64,000 nucleotides of DNA. Origin: JADKAV01 sp963732355. Lineage in GTDB: Bacteria > Actinomycetota > Actinomycetes > S36-B12 > UBA10799. Positions 45,486 to 53,920 of this stretch are shown here, one piece after another. The stretch spans positions 1 to 64,000 of the forward strand of contig CAVSZD010000007.1 of assembly GCA_963732355.1 (NCBI GenBank), written 5' to 3'. The number at the start of each line of letters is the position of its first letter. Within the stretch, counting starts at the first letter, position 1. A program made the position numbers and the translations under genes. The notes under the pieces are model-generated. The model saw only the letters and a list, made by a program, of their open reading frames with translations. It was not told the origin of the DNA and did not search any database.

Positions 45486-45550
45486 GGTAGTTGGTTGACG
45501 CTCAGGTAGTTGGTTGACGCTGCGCGGGCGACGAACGTCACCCAACTACC
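45486..45550. repeat. Palindromic element, family C
   Basis: GGTAGTTGGTTGACG occurs twice in a row (45486 and 45505) and is followed by its inverted form CGTCACCCAACTACC (45536–45550, one mismatch). It lies 23 bases beyond the rip1 stop and about 50 before ispG. It has the same 3'-end placement as the other palindromes. Confidence 0.65.
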
Positions 45551-45572
45551 CGAACCCCACCCAACGCAGCAC

Positions 45573-46850
45573 TCAGCCCAAACGGATGGGTTTGATGATG
45601 TCGGCCCACAGGATGATCACGCTCATGGCGATCAGGACCAGGGCGACGGTGTATGCAACGGGCAACATCCGGGCCACGTCGACCGGTCCCGGGTCGGGCC
45701 TCCCTCGCCACTTGGCCACCTGTCGGCGCGCGCCTTCGTACAAGGCACCGGCCACGTGACCACCGTCGAGCGGCAGGATCGGCAACAGGTTGAACAGGAA
45801 CAGGAACAAGTTCAACGAGGCCACGATCGCCAAGAACTGCGCGATGCGCCAGCTCGGTGGTGCATCTGCGGAGGCGACCTCCCCGCTGATCCTCGATACG
45901 CCCACGACTCCGACGGGTCCCTCCGGGTCGCGCGGCTGATCCGTGAAGGCCGCCTCGGTCAGGCCCACCATCTTGGCCGGGAAACTCACAAGTGCACTCG
46001 CCGATCGCACCGTGATGTCCCACATCTCACCGGGAACCCCCGTGATCGGGATCGGCTGCAACTCCACCAGCGGTGAGACCCCCAGGAAACCCCGCAGGGC
46101 AGCAGCTTCCCCGAGCAGCGCTCCGTCGATGGTCGACAAGGGCACGTCCACGGTGAGTTGCTGCCCGCCGCGGACGATGGTGACCTCGTGCAGGCCTCCC
46201 GTGGAGGCACGAATCGCCTGACTCAGGGTGGCCCAGTCCGCCACCGGAACAGCGTCCCAAGCCACAATCTGGTCGCCTGGTTGCAGGCCCGCCTGCGCCG
46301 CACCGGTCGACGTGCCGTTCCCGCCCACGCAGGCGCCCTCCGGATCGGCCGCACTGGGAACACAGGCGGTGACGGTGTTGACGGTCGTGGTGGGGTTCGG
46401 GGTGCCGAACCCTGCGTAGACGACGGCGAAGAGGACCATGGCGAACAGGAGGTTCATAACCGGCCCGCCGAGCATGACCACCAGCTTCTTCGGCACGCTC
46501 AAGGAGTAGAACGTCCGCTTCTCGTCACCGGGCTCCATGATCTCGGCCGCCGATTCGGCGCGGGCCTGATCGATGAGAGTCCCCAGCCGACCGGTGCTGC
46601 TGGCTCGCACGCTGCCGTCCGGCGCGGGCGGGAACATGCCGATCATCCGGATGTATCCGCCCAGTGGCGCGCCCTTGACGCCGTACTCGGTGTCGCCCTT
46701 CTTGCGCGACCACAGCGTCGGCCCGAAACCGATCATGTACTGGGTGACCTTCACCCCGAACCGCTTCGCGGGGATCATGTGACCGAGTTCGTGCAAGGCG
46801 ATCGAAACCGCAAGCGCCAGCACCAGCGCCACGATCCCGACCAGCGTCAT
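45573..46850 (-). CDS. rip1: Site-2 membrane metalloprotease (Rip1/RseP)
   Basis: 425 residues. Intramembrane M50 protease that releases regulators, mainly by cutting anti-sigma factors. The zinc motif HELGH is in the first helix; a PDZ domain lies at about 170–270; the second metal motif is LPILPLDGGH near residue 370. Rip1 homologues lie between dxr and ispG in mycobacteria. The ATG overlaps the dxr stop (ATGA). Confidence 0.92.
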   Translation of the reverse strand: MTLVGIVALVLALAVSIALHELGHMIPAKRFGVKVTQYMIGFGPTLWSRKKGDTEYGVKGAPLGGYIRMIGMFPPAPDGSVRASSTGRLGTLIDQARAESAAEIMEPGDEKRTFYSLSVPKKLVVMLGGPVMNLLFAMVLFAVVYAGFGTPNPTTTVNTVTACVPSAADPEGACVGGNGTSTGAAQAGLQPGDQIVAWDAVPVADWATLSQAIRASTGGLHEVTIVRGGQQLTVDVPLSTIDGALLGEAAALRGFLGVSPLVELQPIPITGVPGEMWDITVRSASALVSFPAKMVGLTEAAFTDQPRDPEGPVGVVGVSRISGEVASADAPPSWRIAQFLAIVASLNLFLFLFNLLPILPLDGGHVAGALYEGARRQVAKWRGRPDPGPVDVARMLPVAYTVALVLIAMSVIILWADIIKPIRLG

Positions 46851-48004
46851 GGACTCTCCTCGATCAGTTCCCTCACCTGCGCCCGTGCCCAGGTGTCTGC
46901 ATTCAAGACGTCTTCCAGTGTCACCCGGTTCCCCCCGACCGCGCCAGGGGGGAGCGCCTCATCCAGTGTTCGCCCTACGAGATCAGAGATTGCGAGGAAG
47001 CCGATCTTGCCCGTGCGGAAGGCCGAAACGGCCTGCTCGTTGGCCGCGTTCAACACCGCCGGCGCCACCCCCGCGTGCCGTGCGGCTCGGGCTGCCAGCC
47101 CCACAGCCGGGAAGGCATCGTCGTCAAGAGGGAAGAACTCCCAAGTGGCCGCAGCCGACCAGTCACACGCAGGCGCAGCCTCGCAGACCCGGTCCGGCCA
47201 CCCCATCCCCAGGGCGATCGGCAGGCGCATGTCCGGCGGGCTTGCCTGGGCAATCGTGCTGCCGTCGTAGAACTCGACCATCGAGTGGACGACCGACTGC
47301 GGATGCACAACGACCTCGATGCGATCCAGCGCGATGTCGAAGAGCAGGTGCGCCTCGATCAGTTCCAGGCCCTTGTTCATCAGGGTCGCGGAGTTGATGG
47401 TCACCACCGGGCCCATGTCCCAGGTCGGGTGGGCCAGTGCCTGCTCGACTGTGACGTCGGCGAGTTCGGCGCGCGTCCTTCCCCGGAATGGACCGCCGCT
47501 GGCTGTGAGGATCAACTTGCGGACTTCCTCATGGCGGCCGGATCGGAGGCATTGGGCCATCGCGGAGTGCTCGCTGTCCACGGGCACGATCTGCCCAGGG
47601 CGCGCGGCCGCGGTCACAAGCTCGCCGCCGATGATCAGCGACTCCTTGTTGGCCAGGGCCAGCACGCTGCCCGCCTGCAGCGCCGCAAGCGTAGGTCCCA
47701 GACCCACGGCTCCGGTGATTCCGTTCAGAACCGTGTGAACACCGAGCCCGGCGACCTGAGCCGCGGCATCGGGGCCCACATGCACCTGCGCCCCGGTTCC
47801 CTCGAGAGCCACCCCGGCAGCCTCATCGGCAACGCCCACGTGCTCGACGCCGAACGTCTCGACCTGCTGACGCAGCAACGCCGGGTCCGCTCCCCCAGCC
47901 GCCAGACCCACAACCCGGAACCGGTCACGATTGCGGGCCACGACGTCGAGGGCCTGAGTTCCGATCGAACCCGTGCTGCCCAGAATCACCAGGTCGCGCG
48001 TCAT
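46847..48004 (-). CDS. dxr: 1-deoxy-D-xylulose 5-phosphate reductoisomerase
   Basis: 385 residues from the ATG that overlaps the rlmN stop (ATGA). Second enzyme of the MEP pathway. Marks are GSTGSIGTQALDVV (NADPH), NKESLIIGGELV, VDSEHSA (metal), and ASGGPFRGR. With ispG it shows that isoprenoids here come from the MEP route. Target of fosmidomycin. Confidence 0.95.
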   Translation of the reverse strand: MTRDLVILGSTGSIGTQALDVVARNRDRFRVVGLAAGGADPALLRQQVETFGVEHVGVADEAAGVALEGTGAQVHVGPDAAAQVAGLGVHTVLNGITGAVGLGPTLAALQAGSVLALANKESLIIGGELVTAAARPGQIVPVDSEHSAMAQCLRSGRHEEVRKLILTASGGPFRGRTRAELADVTVEQALAHPTWDMGPVVTINSATLMNKGLELIEAHLLFDIALDRIEVVVHPQSVVHSMVEFYDGSTIAQASPPDMRLPIALGMGWPDRVCEAAPACDWSAAATWEFFPLDDDAFPAVGLAARAARHAGVAPAVLNAANEQAVSAFRTGKIGFLAISDLVGRTLDEALPPGAVGGNRVTLEDVLNADTWARAQVRELIEESP

Positions 48005-49098
48005 GACAACTCCGTGGCCGCCAACTGCCCGCAAGCCCCGTCGATCTCCCGGCCCCGGGTGTCCCGCACGGTCACGGCCACGCCCTTGGCTTGCAGGTGT
48101 TCGACGAACGAGTCCTCTTGCTCACGGCTCGACGCGGTCCACTTCGACCCGGGGGTCGGGTTCAGAGGGATCACGTTGACATGTGCCAACTTGCCGCGAA
48201 GCAGGTCACCGAGCAGGTCGGCGCGCCAGTCCTGGTCGTTGATGTCGCGGATGAGCGCGTACTCGATGCTCACCCGGCGCCGGGTTCGATCGGCGTACTC
48301 CCAGACCGAATCCAGGACCTCGGCCACATCCCAGCGCGTGTTGATCGGCACGAGGGTGTTGCGCAGTTCGTCGTCCGGGGCGTGCAGCGACAAGGCCAAA
48401 GTCACCGGAAGACCTTCTGCGGACAGCTTGCGGATCTGGGGCACAAGCCCGACCGTGGACACGGTGATGCCGCGTGCGCTCATGCCGAAACCCTCGGGCG
48501 GCTCGGCAACCATCCGCCGGACGGCGCTGATCACGGCGTTGTAGTTGGCCAGCGGTTCTCCCATGCCCATGAAGACAATGTTCGACAACCTGCCTTCACG
48601 ACCCAGCACGCCCGATTCGGAGTCGCGGGCTGCCACCCGCACCTGCTCAAGAATCTCCGCAATGCTCAAGTTCCGCTGCAGTCCCCCTTGGCCCGTCGCG
48701 CAGAAGGGGCAGGCCATTCCGCAGCCGGCCTGTGAGGAGAGGCACAGCGTGATGCGCTTGGGATAACGCATCAGCACCGACTCGACCAGGGATCCGTCGT
48801 GCAGTTTCCACAGCGTTTTACGGGTGGCGTCACCGTCGCATGTCTGGACCTTGGCCGGTGTCAGCAGGGTCGGCAGCAGCGGTGCCAGCCGTTGACGATC
48901 GGCCTCCCCCAGGTCAGTGCACTGCTCGACCGAATCGACGTGTCGCACCAGCACCTGGCGGCTCAACTGCACGGCCCGGAACGCGGCACTACCGAGTTCG
49001 GCCACGGCCTGCTTGCGCGCGGGCAGATCCAGATCCAGCAGGTGGCGTGGCGGCTTGCCCCGCTTGGGCGGCGTCATGACCAGGGGCAAAGATGTCAT
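48001..49098 (-). CDS. rlmN: 23S rRNA (A2503)-C2 / tRNA A37 methyltransferase
   Basis: 365 residues. Radical SAM enzyme. The cluster motif is GCGMACPFC; FMGMGEPLANY and the distal cysteine (ACGQLAAT) are present. The start is taken at the ATG overlapping the cdsA stop (ATGA); a longer open frame upstream is antisense-like shadow within cdsA. Confidence 0.94.
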   Translation of the reverse strand: MTSLPLVMTPPKRGKPPRHLLDLDLPARKQAVAELGSAAFRAVQLSRQVLVRHVDSVEQCTDLGEADRQRLAPLLPTLLTPAKVQTCDGDATRKTLWKLHDGSLVESVLMRYPKRITLCLSSQAGCGMACPFCATGQGGLQRNLSIAEILEQVRVAARDSESGVLGREGRLSNIVFMGMGEPLANYNAVISAVRRMVAEPPEGFGMSARGITVSTVGLVPQIRKLSAEGLPVTLALSLHAPDDELRNTLVPINTRWDVAEVLDSVWEYADRTRRRVSIEYALIRDINDQDWRADLLGDLLRGKLAHVNVIPLNPTPGSKWTASSREQEDSFVEHLQAKGVAVTVRDTRGREIDGACGQLAATELS

Positions 49099-49937
49099 CC
49101 GATGAACAGCCCCAACAAAGCCCAGGCCACGAAGGCGTTGGGGATCAAAGAGTCGAGACGGTCCATGAGCCCACCGTGCCCGGGAAGGATGTTGGACATG
49201 TCTTTCACGTCCAGGTCGCGCTTCACCGCGGACTCGATGAAGTCGCCCGCCGTTGCGGTCACGCTCATGACCACACCGAAGATCGCACCCTGCCACCAGG
49301 GCGCGTCGAAGCCGATCACGAACACGGGAATACCGATGGCCACCTGAAGCGCCACTGACCCGGCGAAACCCTCCCACGACTTCTTCGGGCTGACCTGGGG
49401 TGCGATGGGGTGCTTGCCGAAGAGGACACCGGCGAAGTAGCCGCCGATGTCGTTGCCCACCGTGACCGCGATGAACGCCACGATGCGCGTCACTCCGTCG
49501 TCCTCGCGCAGCATCAGCATCACGAAGCCCACCATGAAGAGCAGGTAGAACCCGATGAACATTGAAGCCGTGGCGTCCTTGACGAAACCTTCGGTCCCAC
49601 GGCGGATCCGCCACATCAGAGCCGCGATGACGAACGTGCCGAAGACCGCCATGTGCGCAGTCACGCCGTACACGTAGGCCAAGGTCGGACCGACCAGGGC
49701 CACCGCGTACAAAGGGGTGCGGGCCACGCGGATGTCGTTGTGCAGGAAGGCGTTGTACATCTCCCACACGGCCACCAGCATCGCCGCAGTGACAAGTACC
49801 GCGAACAGGTACTTGTAGAAGACCAGCGTGACGATGATGAGCGCGCCGAGTCCCACGCCAACCGCAATCGCCACGGGGAGATTGCGACCTGCGCGGCTCT
49901 TCGGCGGCTCGACGGGCGCCGCGTCTGGGCTGCCCAT
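49095..49937 (-). CDS. cdsA: Phosphatidate cytidylyltransferase
   Basis: 280 residues, about eight membrane helices. It makes CDP-diacylglycerol for phospholipids. The signature SVKRDLDVKDMSNILPGHGG followed by DRLDS is intact. It overlaps frr by one base and rlmN by four, so the run frr–cdsA–rlmN–dxr–rip1 is one tight operon. Confidence 0.95.
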   Translation of the reverse strand: MGSPDAAPVEPPKSRAGRNLPVAIAVGVGLGALIIVTLVFYKYLFAVLVTAAMLVAVWEMYNAFLHNDIRVARTPLYAVALVGPTLAYVYGVTAHMAVFGTFVIAALMWRIRRGTEGFVKDATASMFIGFYLLFMVGFVMLMLREDDGVTRIVAFIAVTVGNDIGGYFAGVLFGKHPIAPQVSPKKSWEGFAGSVALQVAIGIPVFVIGFDAPWWQGAIFGVVMSVTATAGDFIESAVKRDLDVKDMSNILPGHGGLMDRLDSLIPNAFVAWALLGLFIG

Positions 49938-50494
49938 CAGACCTCGAGCAGTTCTTCCTCTTTGTGCTTCAGGATCTCGTCCACGTGCGCCACCTGCTGG
50001 TGAGTGATCTCCTCGAGATGGGCAAGGCCACGCTTCACTTCGTCCTCGCCGACGTCGCCGTCCTTCTTCATCTTCTCGAGCTGCTCCTTGGCACCCCGGC
50101 GGATGTTGCGGATGCTGACCCGTGCGTCCTCAGCCTTGGCGCGCGCGACCTTGATGTACTCCCGGCGGCGTTCCTCGGTCAATTGCGGCAACACGACCCG
50201 GATGACGTTTCCGTCGTCGGTGGGGTTGACTCCAAGGTCCGAGTCGCGGATGGCCTTCTCGATGCCGTTCGTGGCGGTCCGGTCGAACGGCGTGATGAGC
50301 ATCATCCGGGCGTCCGCAGCGTGGAAGGACGCCAACTGGTTCAAGGGAGTCGGTGCGCCGTAGTAGTCCACCGTGATCTTGGCGAACATGCCCGGGTTCA
50401 CGCGCCCGGTGCGCAGTGTCGCGAAGTCCTCACGCGCCACAGTGATGGCTTTCTCCATCTTGTCTTCTGCTTCCAGCAGGATGTCGTCGATCAC
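49937..50494 (-). CDS. frr: Ribosome recycling factor
   Basis: 185 residues, normal length. Features are ALRTGRVNPGMFAKITVDYYG-like start (from residue 27) and LPQLTEERRREYIKVARAKAEDA. In most actinobacteria frr follows pyrH directly; here a 5.5 kb block separates them. Confidence 0.96.
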   Translation of the reverse strand: MIDDILLEAEDKMEKAITVAREDFATLRTGRVNPGMFAKITVDYYGAPTPLNQLASFHAADARMMLITPFDRTATNGIEKAIRDSDLGVNPTDDGNVIRVVLPQLTEERRREYIKVARAKAEDARVSIRNIRRGAKEQLEKMKKDGDVGEDEVKRGLAHLEEITHQQVAHVDEILKHKEEELLEV

Positions 50495-50610
50495 CTGGAT
50501 CCTCCTTCGGGGCTAACCGCAGCCTATTGCCTGTAACTGCGTTTGGAATGATCGCGGGTCATGGCCTGACATCGCGCCCGAGTTCATATCGTTGCGCAAG
50601 ACTATGTCCC

Positions 50611-51522
50611 ATGGGTCATGACCACGGGGTCGTCACCGCGGGCGGACGACACCGCGGCCGCTTGGCGATCGCCCTGGCCATCGCTGCCGCCGTCTTCGTT
50701 CTCGAACTCGTCGGCGCCCTCGTCACCGGCTCCATCGCCCTGCTGGCCGACGCCGGACACGTTTTCACAGACATGTTCGGCGTCGCTTTCGCTCTGGTGG
50801 CGGCCACGATGGCGCAGCGTCCGCCCACCAACCGCCGAACGTTCGGTTGGCAGCGGCTCGAAGTCATTGCCGCCGCTCTCAACGCGCTTCTACTGATCGG
50901 CGTGGGCTTGTACGTGGCCTTCGAGGCGGTGGCACGGCTGATCGACCCCGAACCGGTCGAGGCGGGGTTGATGCTGGTGGTCGCGGTCATCGGCATGGCC
51001 GCCAACTTCGTGTCCCTGCGTATCCTCACCGCCGGCAAGGACGAATCAATCAACGTCCGGGGCGCCTATCTCGAGGTATTGGGCGACCTGCTCGGTTCGG
51101 CCGCGGTGGTGGCCGCGGCCGTCGTGATCGTGACGACGGGCTGGACACGCGCCGACCCCGTGGCCAGCCTCGTGGTGGCCGGACTCATCCTGCCCCGATC
51201 CCTGCGCCTGCTGCGCGACGCAGTCCGGATTCTCATGGAAGCGGCTCCGGACGACCTCGACGTGTCTGAAGTGCGCACGCACCTTCTGGAGGTGCCCGGC
51301 GTGCGCGATGTGCACGACGTCCACGTGTGGACCATCACCTCTGGGGTCCCGGCATTGACTGCCCACGTCGCCGTGGACCGCAGCACCCTGGACGAGTGCG
51401 GTCCGGCGTCCATGCTCCACCAGCTGCAGAATTGCGCGCGGGACTGCTTCGAGATCGAGCACACAACTTTCCAGGTCGAACCGACCGACCATTGGGCGCA
51501 CGAGGCCGGGGCCCATGACTGA
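50611..51522 (+). CDS. CDF-family divalent metal transporter
   Basis: 303 residues. Proton-coupled metal efflux pump of the ZitB/CzcD group, with six helices and a cytoplasmic C-terminal domain (VPGVRDVHDVHVWTITSG). The TM2 metal motif is HVFTD (HxxxD). The TM5 motif reads EVLGD, with Glu instead of the usual His. A short His-containing N-terminus (MGHDHG) fits zinc. No regulator gene is adjacent. Confidence 0.87.
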   Translation: MGHDHGVVTAGGRHRGRLAIALAIAAAVFVLELVGALVTGSIALLADAGHVFTDMFGVAFALVAATMAQRPPTNRRTFGWQRLEVIAAALNALLLIGVGLYVAFEAVARLIDPEPVEAGLMLVVAVIGMAANFVSLRILTAGKDESINVRGAYLEVLGDLLGSAAVVAAAVVIVTTGWTRADPVASLVVAGLILPRSLRLLRDAVRILMEAAPDDLDVSEVRTHLLEVPGVRDVHDVHVWTITSGVPALTAHVAVDRSTLDECGPASMLHQLQNCARDCFEIEHTTFQVEPTDHWAHEAGAHD

Positions 51523-51645
51523 GTTGGTTGGTGCTGCCACTGGGCCGGGTCCGGGAAACACCTTTCGGTGACAACCCGACCAGCCAATGGCCCGCCAGTC
51601 ACCCAAAGATGACCGAGGCAGCCGCCGGCCCACTACCCTTCCAAC

Positions 51646-52566
51646 GTGACCGTCCACGATCTCGGCGATACCCCGCCGGAAGGCAGTGACTTCGTCGAGC
51701 GCCTGACCCTCAGCAGAATCGATCGCGACATCTTCACCGGCTGGTGCCACGCCGGCACCCCGTTGCGCGCCTTCGGTGGCCAGGTCGCGGCCCAGGCACT
51801 GGTGGCGGCGGGAACGACGGTCGAGCAACCCGGCCGCGTGGTCCATTCGCTGCATGCGTACTTCCTGCGAGCGGGCTCGACCAATGATCACATCGTCTAC
51901 ATGGTCGATCGACCACGCGACGGCCGGTCTTTCTCCACCCGGCGGGTGCGCGCCGTGCAGTACGGAAAGACGATCTTCACCATGTCGGCCTCCTACGCCC
52001 AGGAAATGGTCGGCCCCAGCCATCGGACATCACCGATGCCCGGTACGGACTGGATCCACAAGGTCCCTGCTCCCGACCAACTGCCCCGCTCCCAGCCTTT
52101 GAGCCGTCCGTCGTCGGCACCCGGCGCACCGGACGATGGCCTACCGAGCCGGACCTTCGTCAACATGCGACTGGTGCCCGACGAACTGGTCACAGAGCTC
52201 ACCCAGGGCCGGTTTGACCGGATGGCATGGATCCGCTCCGACCAGATGTTGCCCGACCCCTCGCTCTACCACGTGTGCGCCATGACGTACTTCTCGGATC
52301 TCACGTTGGTCGCAACGGTCCTGGAACACCACGGCGGCTTCGAGGCCCGCGCCGACTTGGAGATCGCTTCGCTGGACCACGCGATGTGGTTCCATCGGTC
52401 GTTTCGGGCCGACCAGTGGCTGCTCTTCGTGACCGCGAGCCCGGTCTCCGGCGATGGCCACGGTTTTGCGACCGGGCAGTTCTACAACGCCGAAGGAGAA
52501 CTGATTTCGTCGGCAGCACAGGAAGTCCTGATGCGCGAGCCCCGCGAGCGTGCGCAGCGGGGTTAA
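51646..52566 (+). CDS. tesB: Acyl-CoA thioesterase II
   Basis: 306 residues. Double hot-dog thioesterase that hydrolyses acyl-CoA. Marks are AFGGQVAAQAL and VHSLHAYFLRAGS in the first half, and LDHAMWFHRSFRADQWLLF in the second, where the active-site Asp and the end motif lie. It starts with GTG. It is followed after nine bases by the DUF2804 gene, likely in one transcript. Confidence 0.88.
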   Translation: MTVHDLGDTPPEGSDFVERLTLSRIDRDIFTGWCHAGTPLRAFGGQVAAQALVAAGTTVEQPGRVVHSLHAYFLRAGSTNDHIVYMVDRPRDGRSFSTRRVRAVQYGKTIFTMSASYAQEMVGPSHRTSPMPGTDWIHKVPAPDQLPRSQPLSRPSSAPGAPDDGLPSRTFVNMRLVPDELVTELTQGRFDRMAWIRSDQMLPDPSLYHVCAMTYFSDLTLVATVLEHHGGFEARADLEIASLDHAMWFHRSFRADQWLLFVTASPVSGDGHGFATGQFYNAEGELISSAAQEVLMREPRERAQRG

Positions 52567-52575
52567 GTTGGAGGT

Positions 52576-53655
52576 ATGGCTGAGCCAACTGCATTCCGAT
52601 ACTCCGCGCCCATGCACGTCGTGGGTCCCAACGGTCCCCGGTTCGGCGACTACCAGGGCCTGACCCCGGCGTTGCACCCGCCGGGCGCGACGGCGTCCGT
52701 GGGCCAAAGGCAAGTGGTCGACTTCCTGCGCCACAAGCGATGGATGTACACGTTCGCTGCCAATCAAGAGCTGATCGTCACCTGCGCGATCGTGGACGCC
52801 GGGCCGACGGGAACGACGTTCATCACCGTGGCTGACCGCCGCACCGGTCATCTGCTGGCCGATATCAGCCGACCAGGGGGCACCCGGCCGATGGTCTCGG
52901 TGAACGACCGTCCCGGCGAAGGACACCGCAGCCGGTACCGGATGCCGGGATCCGATGTGAGTATGCACACCGACGACGGGATCCTGTACGTACGCGCCAA
53001 GGTCGGTTCCCCGGTCGGCCTGCCCGCCATCGGCAAACCCGCGGTGGAACTGGACCTCGCCTTCGACATCACCACCAGCCCGGCGCTGACGGTCATCTCC
53101 GACCTGGACACGCAACCGCCGCTGGTCTCCACGACTGGCAAGAACGCGACCTTGCCGGTGACAGGCCGGGTGGTTGTACGCCAAGCCGGCATCCTGCACG
53201 CCTTCGACTTCTCCGACGCGGTGGGCGGCTTCGACTACACCAGCGGACACCTGCCCCGACACACTCAGTGGCGCTGGGCGTTCCTGACCGGGCGTCTGGG
53301 CGACGGACGCACAGTGGGATTGAACCTGTCGGCGGACTTCTCAGGTCTTGCGCACAGAGCTCACGAGAACTCGGTGTGGTTCGATGGCCAGTTGCACGCG
53401 ATCGACCCCGACGCAAGCATCGAGTTCGATGCCGCTGACCCCGAGAAGCCATGGCAGGTACGCACGGCCGATGGAAAAGTCGATCTGGTCTTCAACCCCC
53501 TCGGCGTGCACCGGGAGTCGCTGAACCTGAGGGTCATTCGGAGCAAGTTCCTGCAGCCGGTCGGTGAGTTCACCGGCACGATCAAACTCAACCGTCGGAC
53601 TCTGCAGATCGAGGCCCTGCCCGGAGTCGCCGAGAACCAGGACATTCTCTGGTAG
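52576..53655 (+). CDS. DUF2804 family protein
   Basis: 359 residues. Beta-rich protein whose second half carries the DUF2804 signature HTQWRWAFLTGRLGDGRTVGLNLS followed by NSVWFDGQLHAI. No signal peptide is seen. Linked by position to tesB, so a lipid role is possible but unproven. Function of the family is unknown. Confidence 0.75.
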   Translation: MAEPTAFRYSAPMHVVGPNGPRFGDYQGLTPALHPPGATASVGQRQVVDFLRHKRWMYTFAANQELIVTCAIVDAGPTGTTFITVADRRTGHLLADISRPGGTRPMVSVNDRPGEGHRSRYRMPGSDVSMHTDDGILYVRAKVGSPVGLPAIGKPAVELDLAFDITTSPALTVISDLDTQPPLVSTTGKNATLPVTGRVVVRQAGILHAFDFSDAVGGFDYTSGHLPRHTQWRWAFLTGRLGDGRTVGLNLSADFSGLAHRAHENSVWFDGQLHAIDPDASIEFDAADPEKPWQVRTADGKVDLVFNPLGVHRESLNLRVIRSKFLQPVGEFTGTIKLNRRTLQIEALPGVAENQDILW

Positions 53656-53659
53656 CGGA

Positions 53660-53920
53660 TCAGTTGGTCCTTCTCGTCAGACCGATCAGGACCGGCCCGG
53701 ATACACAAGAACCGCCCGTCGCACTCGCGCACGACCCACAACCACTGGGTGGGCATCCGGTCGGCACATTCTGGGCGTCCAGCTCCCCCATGCGCACGAG
53801 TTGATCAAGACAGGCATCGACCAAATCGGCTGACATTCCTGTCCCGGCTGCAATCTCGGCAACGGTCAATGCACCGGCGTCAACGCGGGCCAGCACTTGC
53901 CGCAAGGGTCCCCCACTCAT
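53660..53920 (-). CDS. feoC: FeoC-like protein
   Basis: 86 residues. A winged-helix-like start (PLRQVLARVDAGALTVAEIA, MSADLVDACLDQLVRMGEL) is followed by a cysteine cluster CPPSGCGSCASATGGSC. FeoC proteins regulate or stabilise FeoB, and some bind a [4Fe-4S] cluster. The ATG overlaps the feoB stop (ATGA). Last gene of feoABC. Confidence 0.82.
   Translation of the reverse strand: MSGGPLRQVLARVDAGALTVAEIAAGTGMSADLVDACLDQLVRMGELDAQNVPTGCPPSGCGSCASATGGSCVSGPVLIGLTRRTN

Noticed and set aside
49099..49767. N-terminal extension of rlmN through cdsA
   Set aside because: The extension is out of frame with cdsA and unlike any RlmN; the ATGA overlap at 49095–49098 gives the natural start.
50495..50610. 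A tRNA or small RNA in the frr–CDF gap
   Set aside because: No cloverleaf or conserved TTCGA-type arm could be found; the gap is best explained as divergent promoters.
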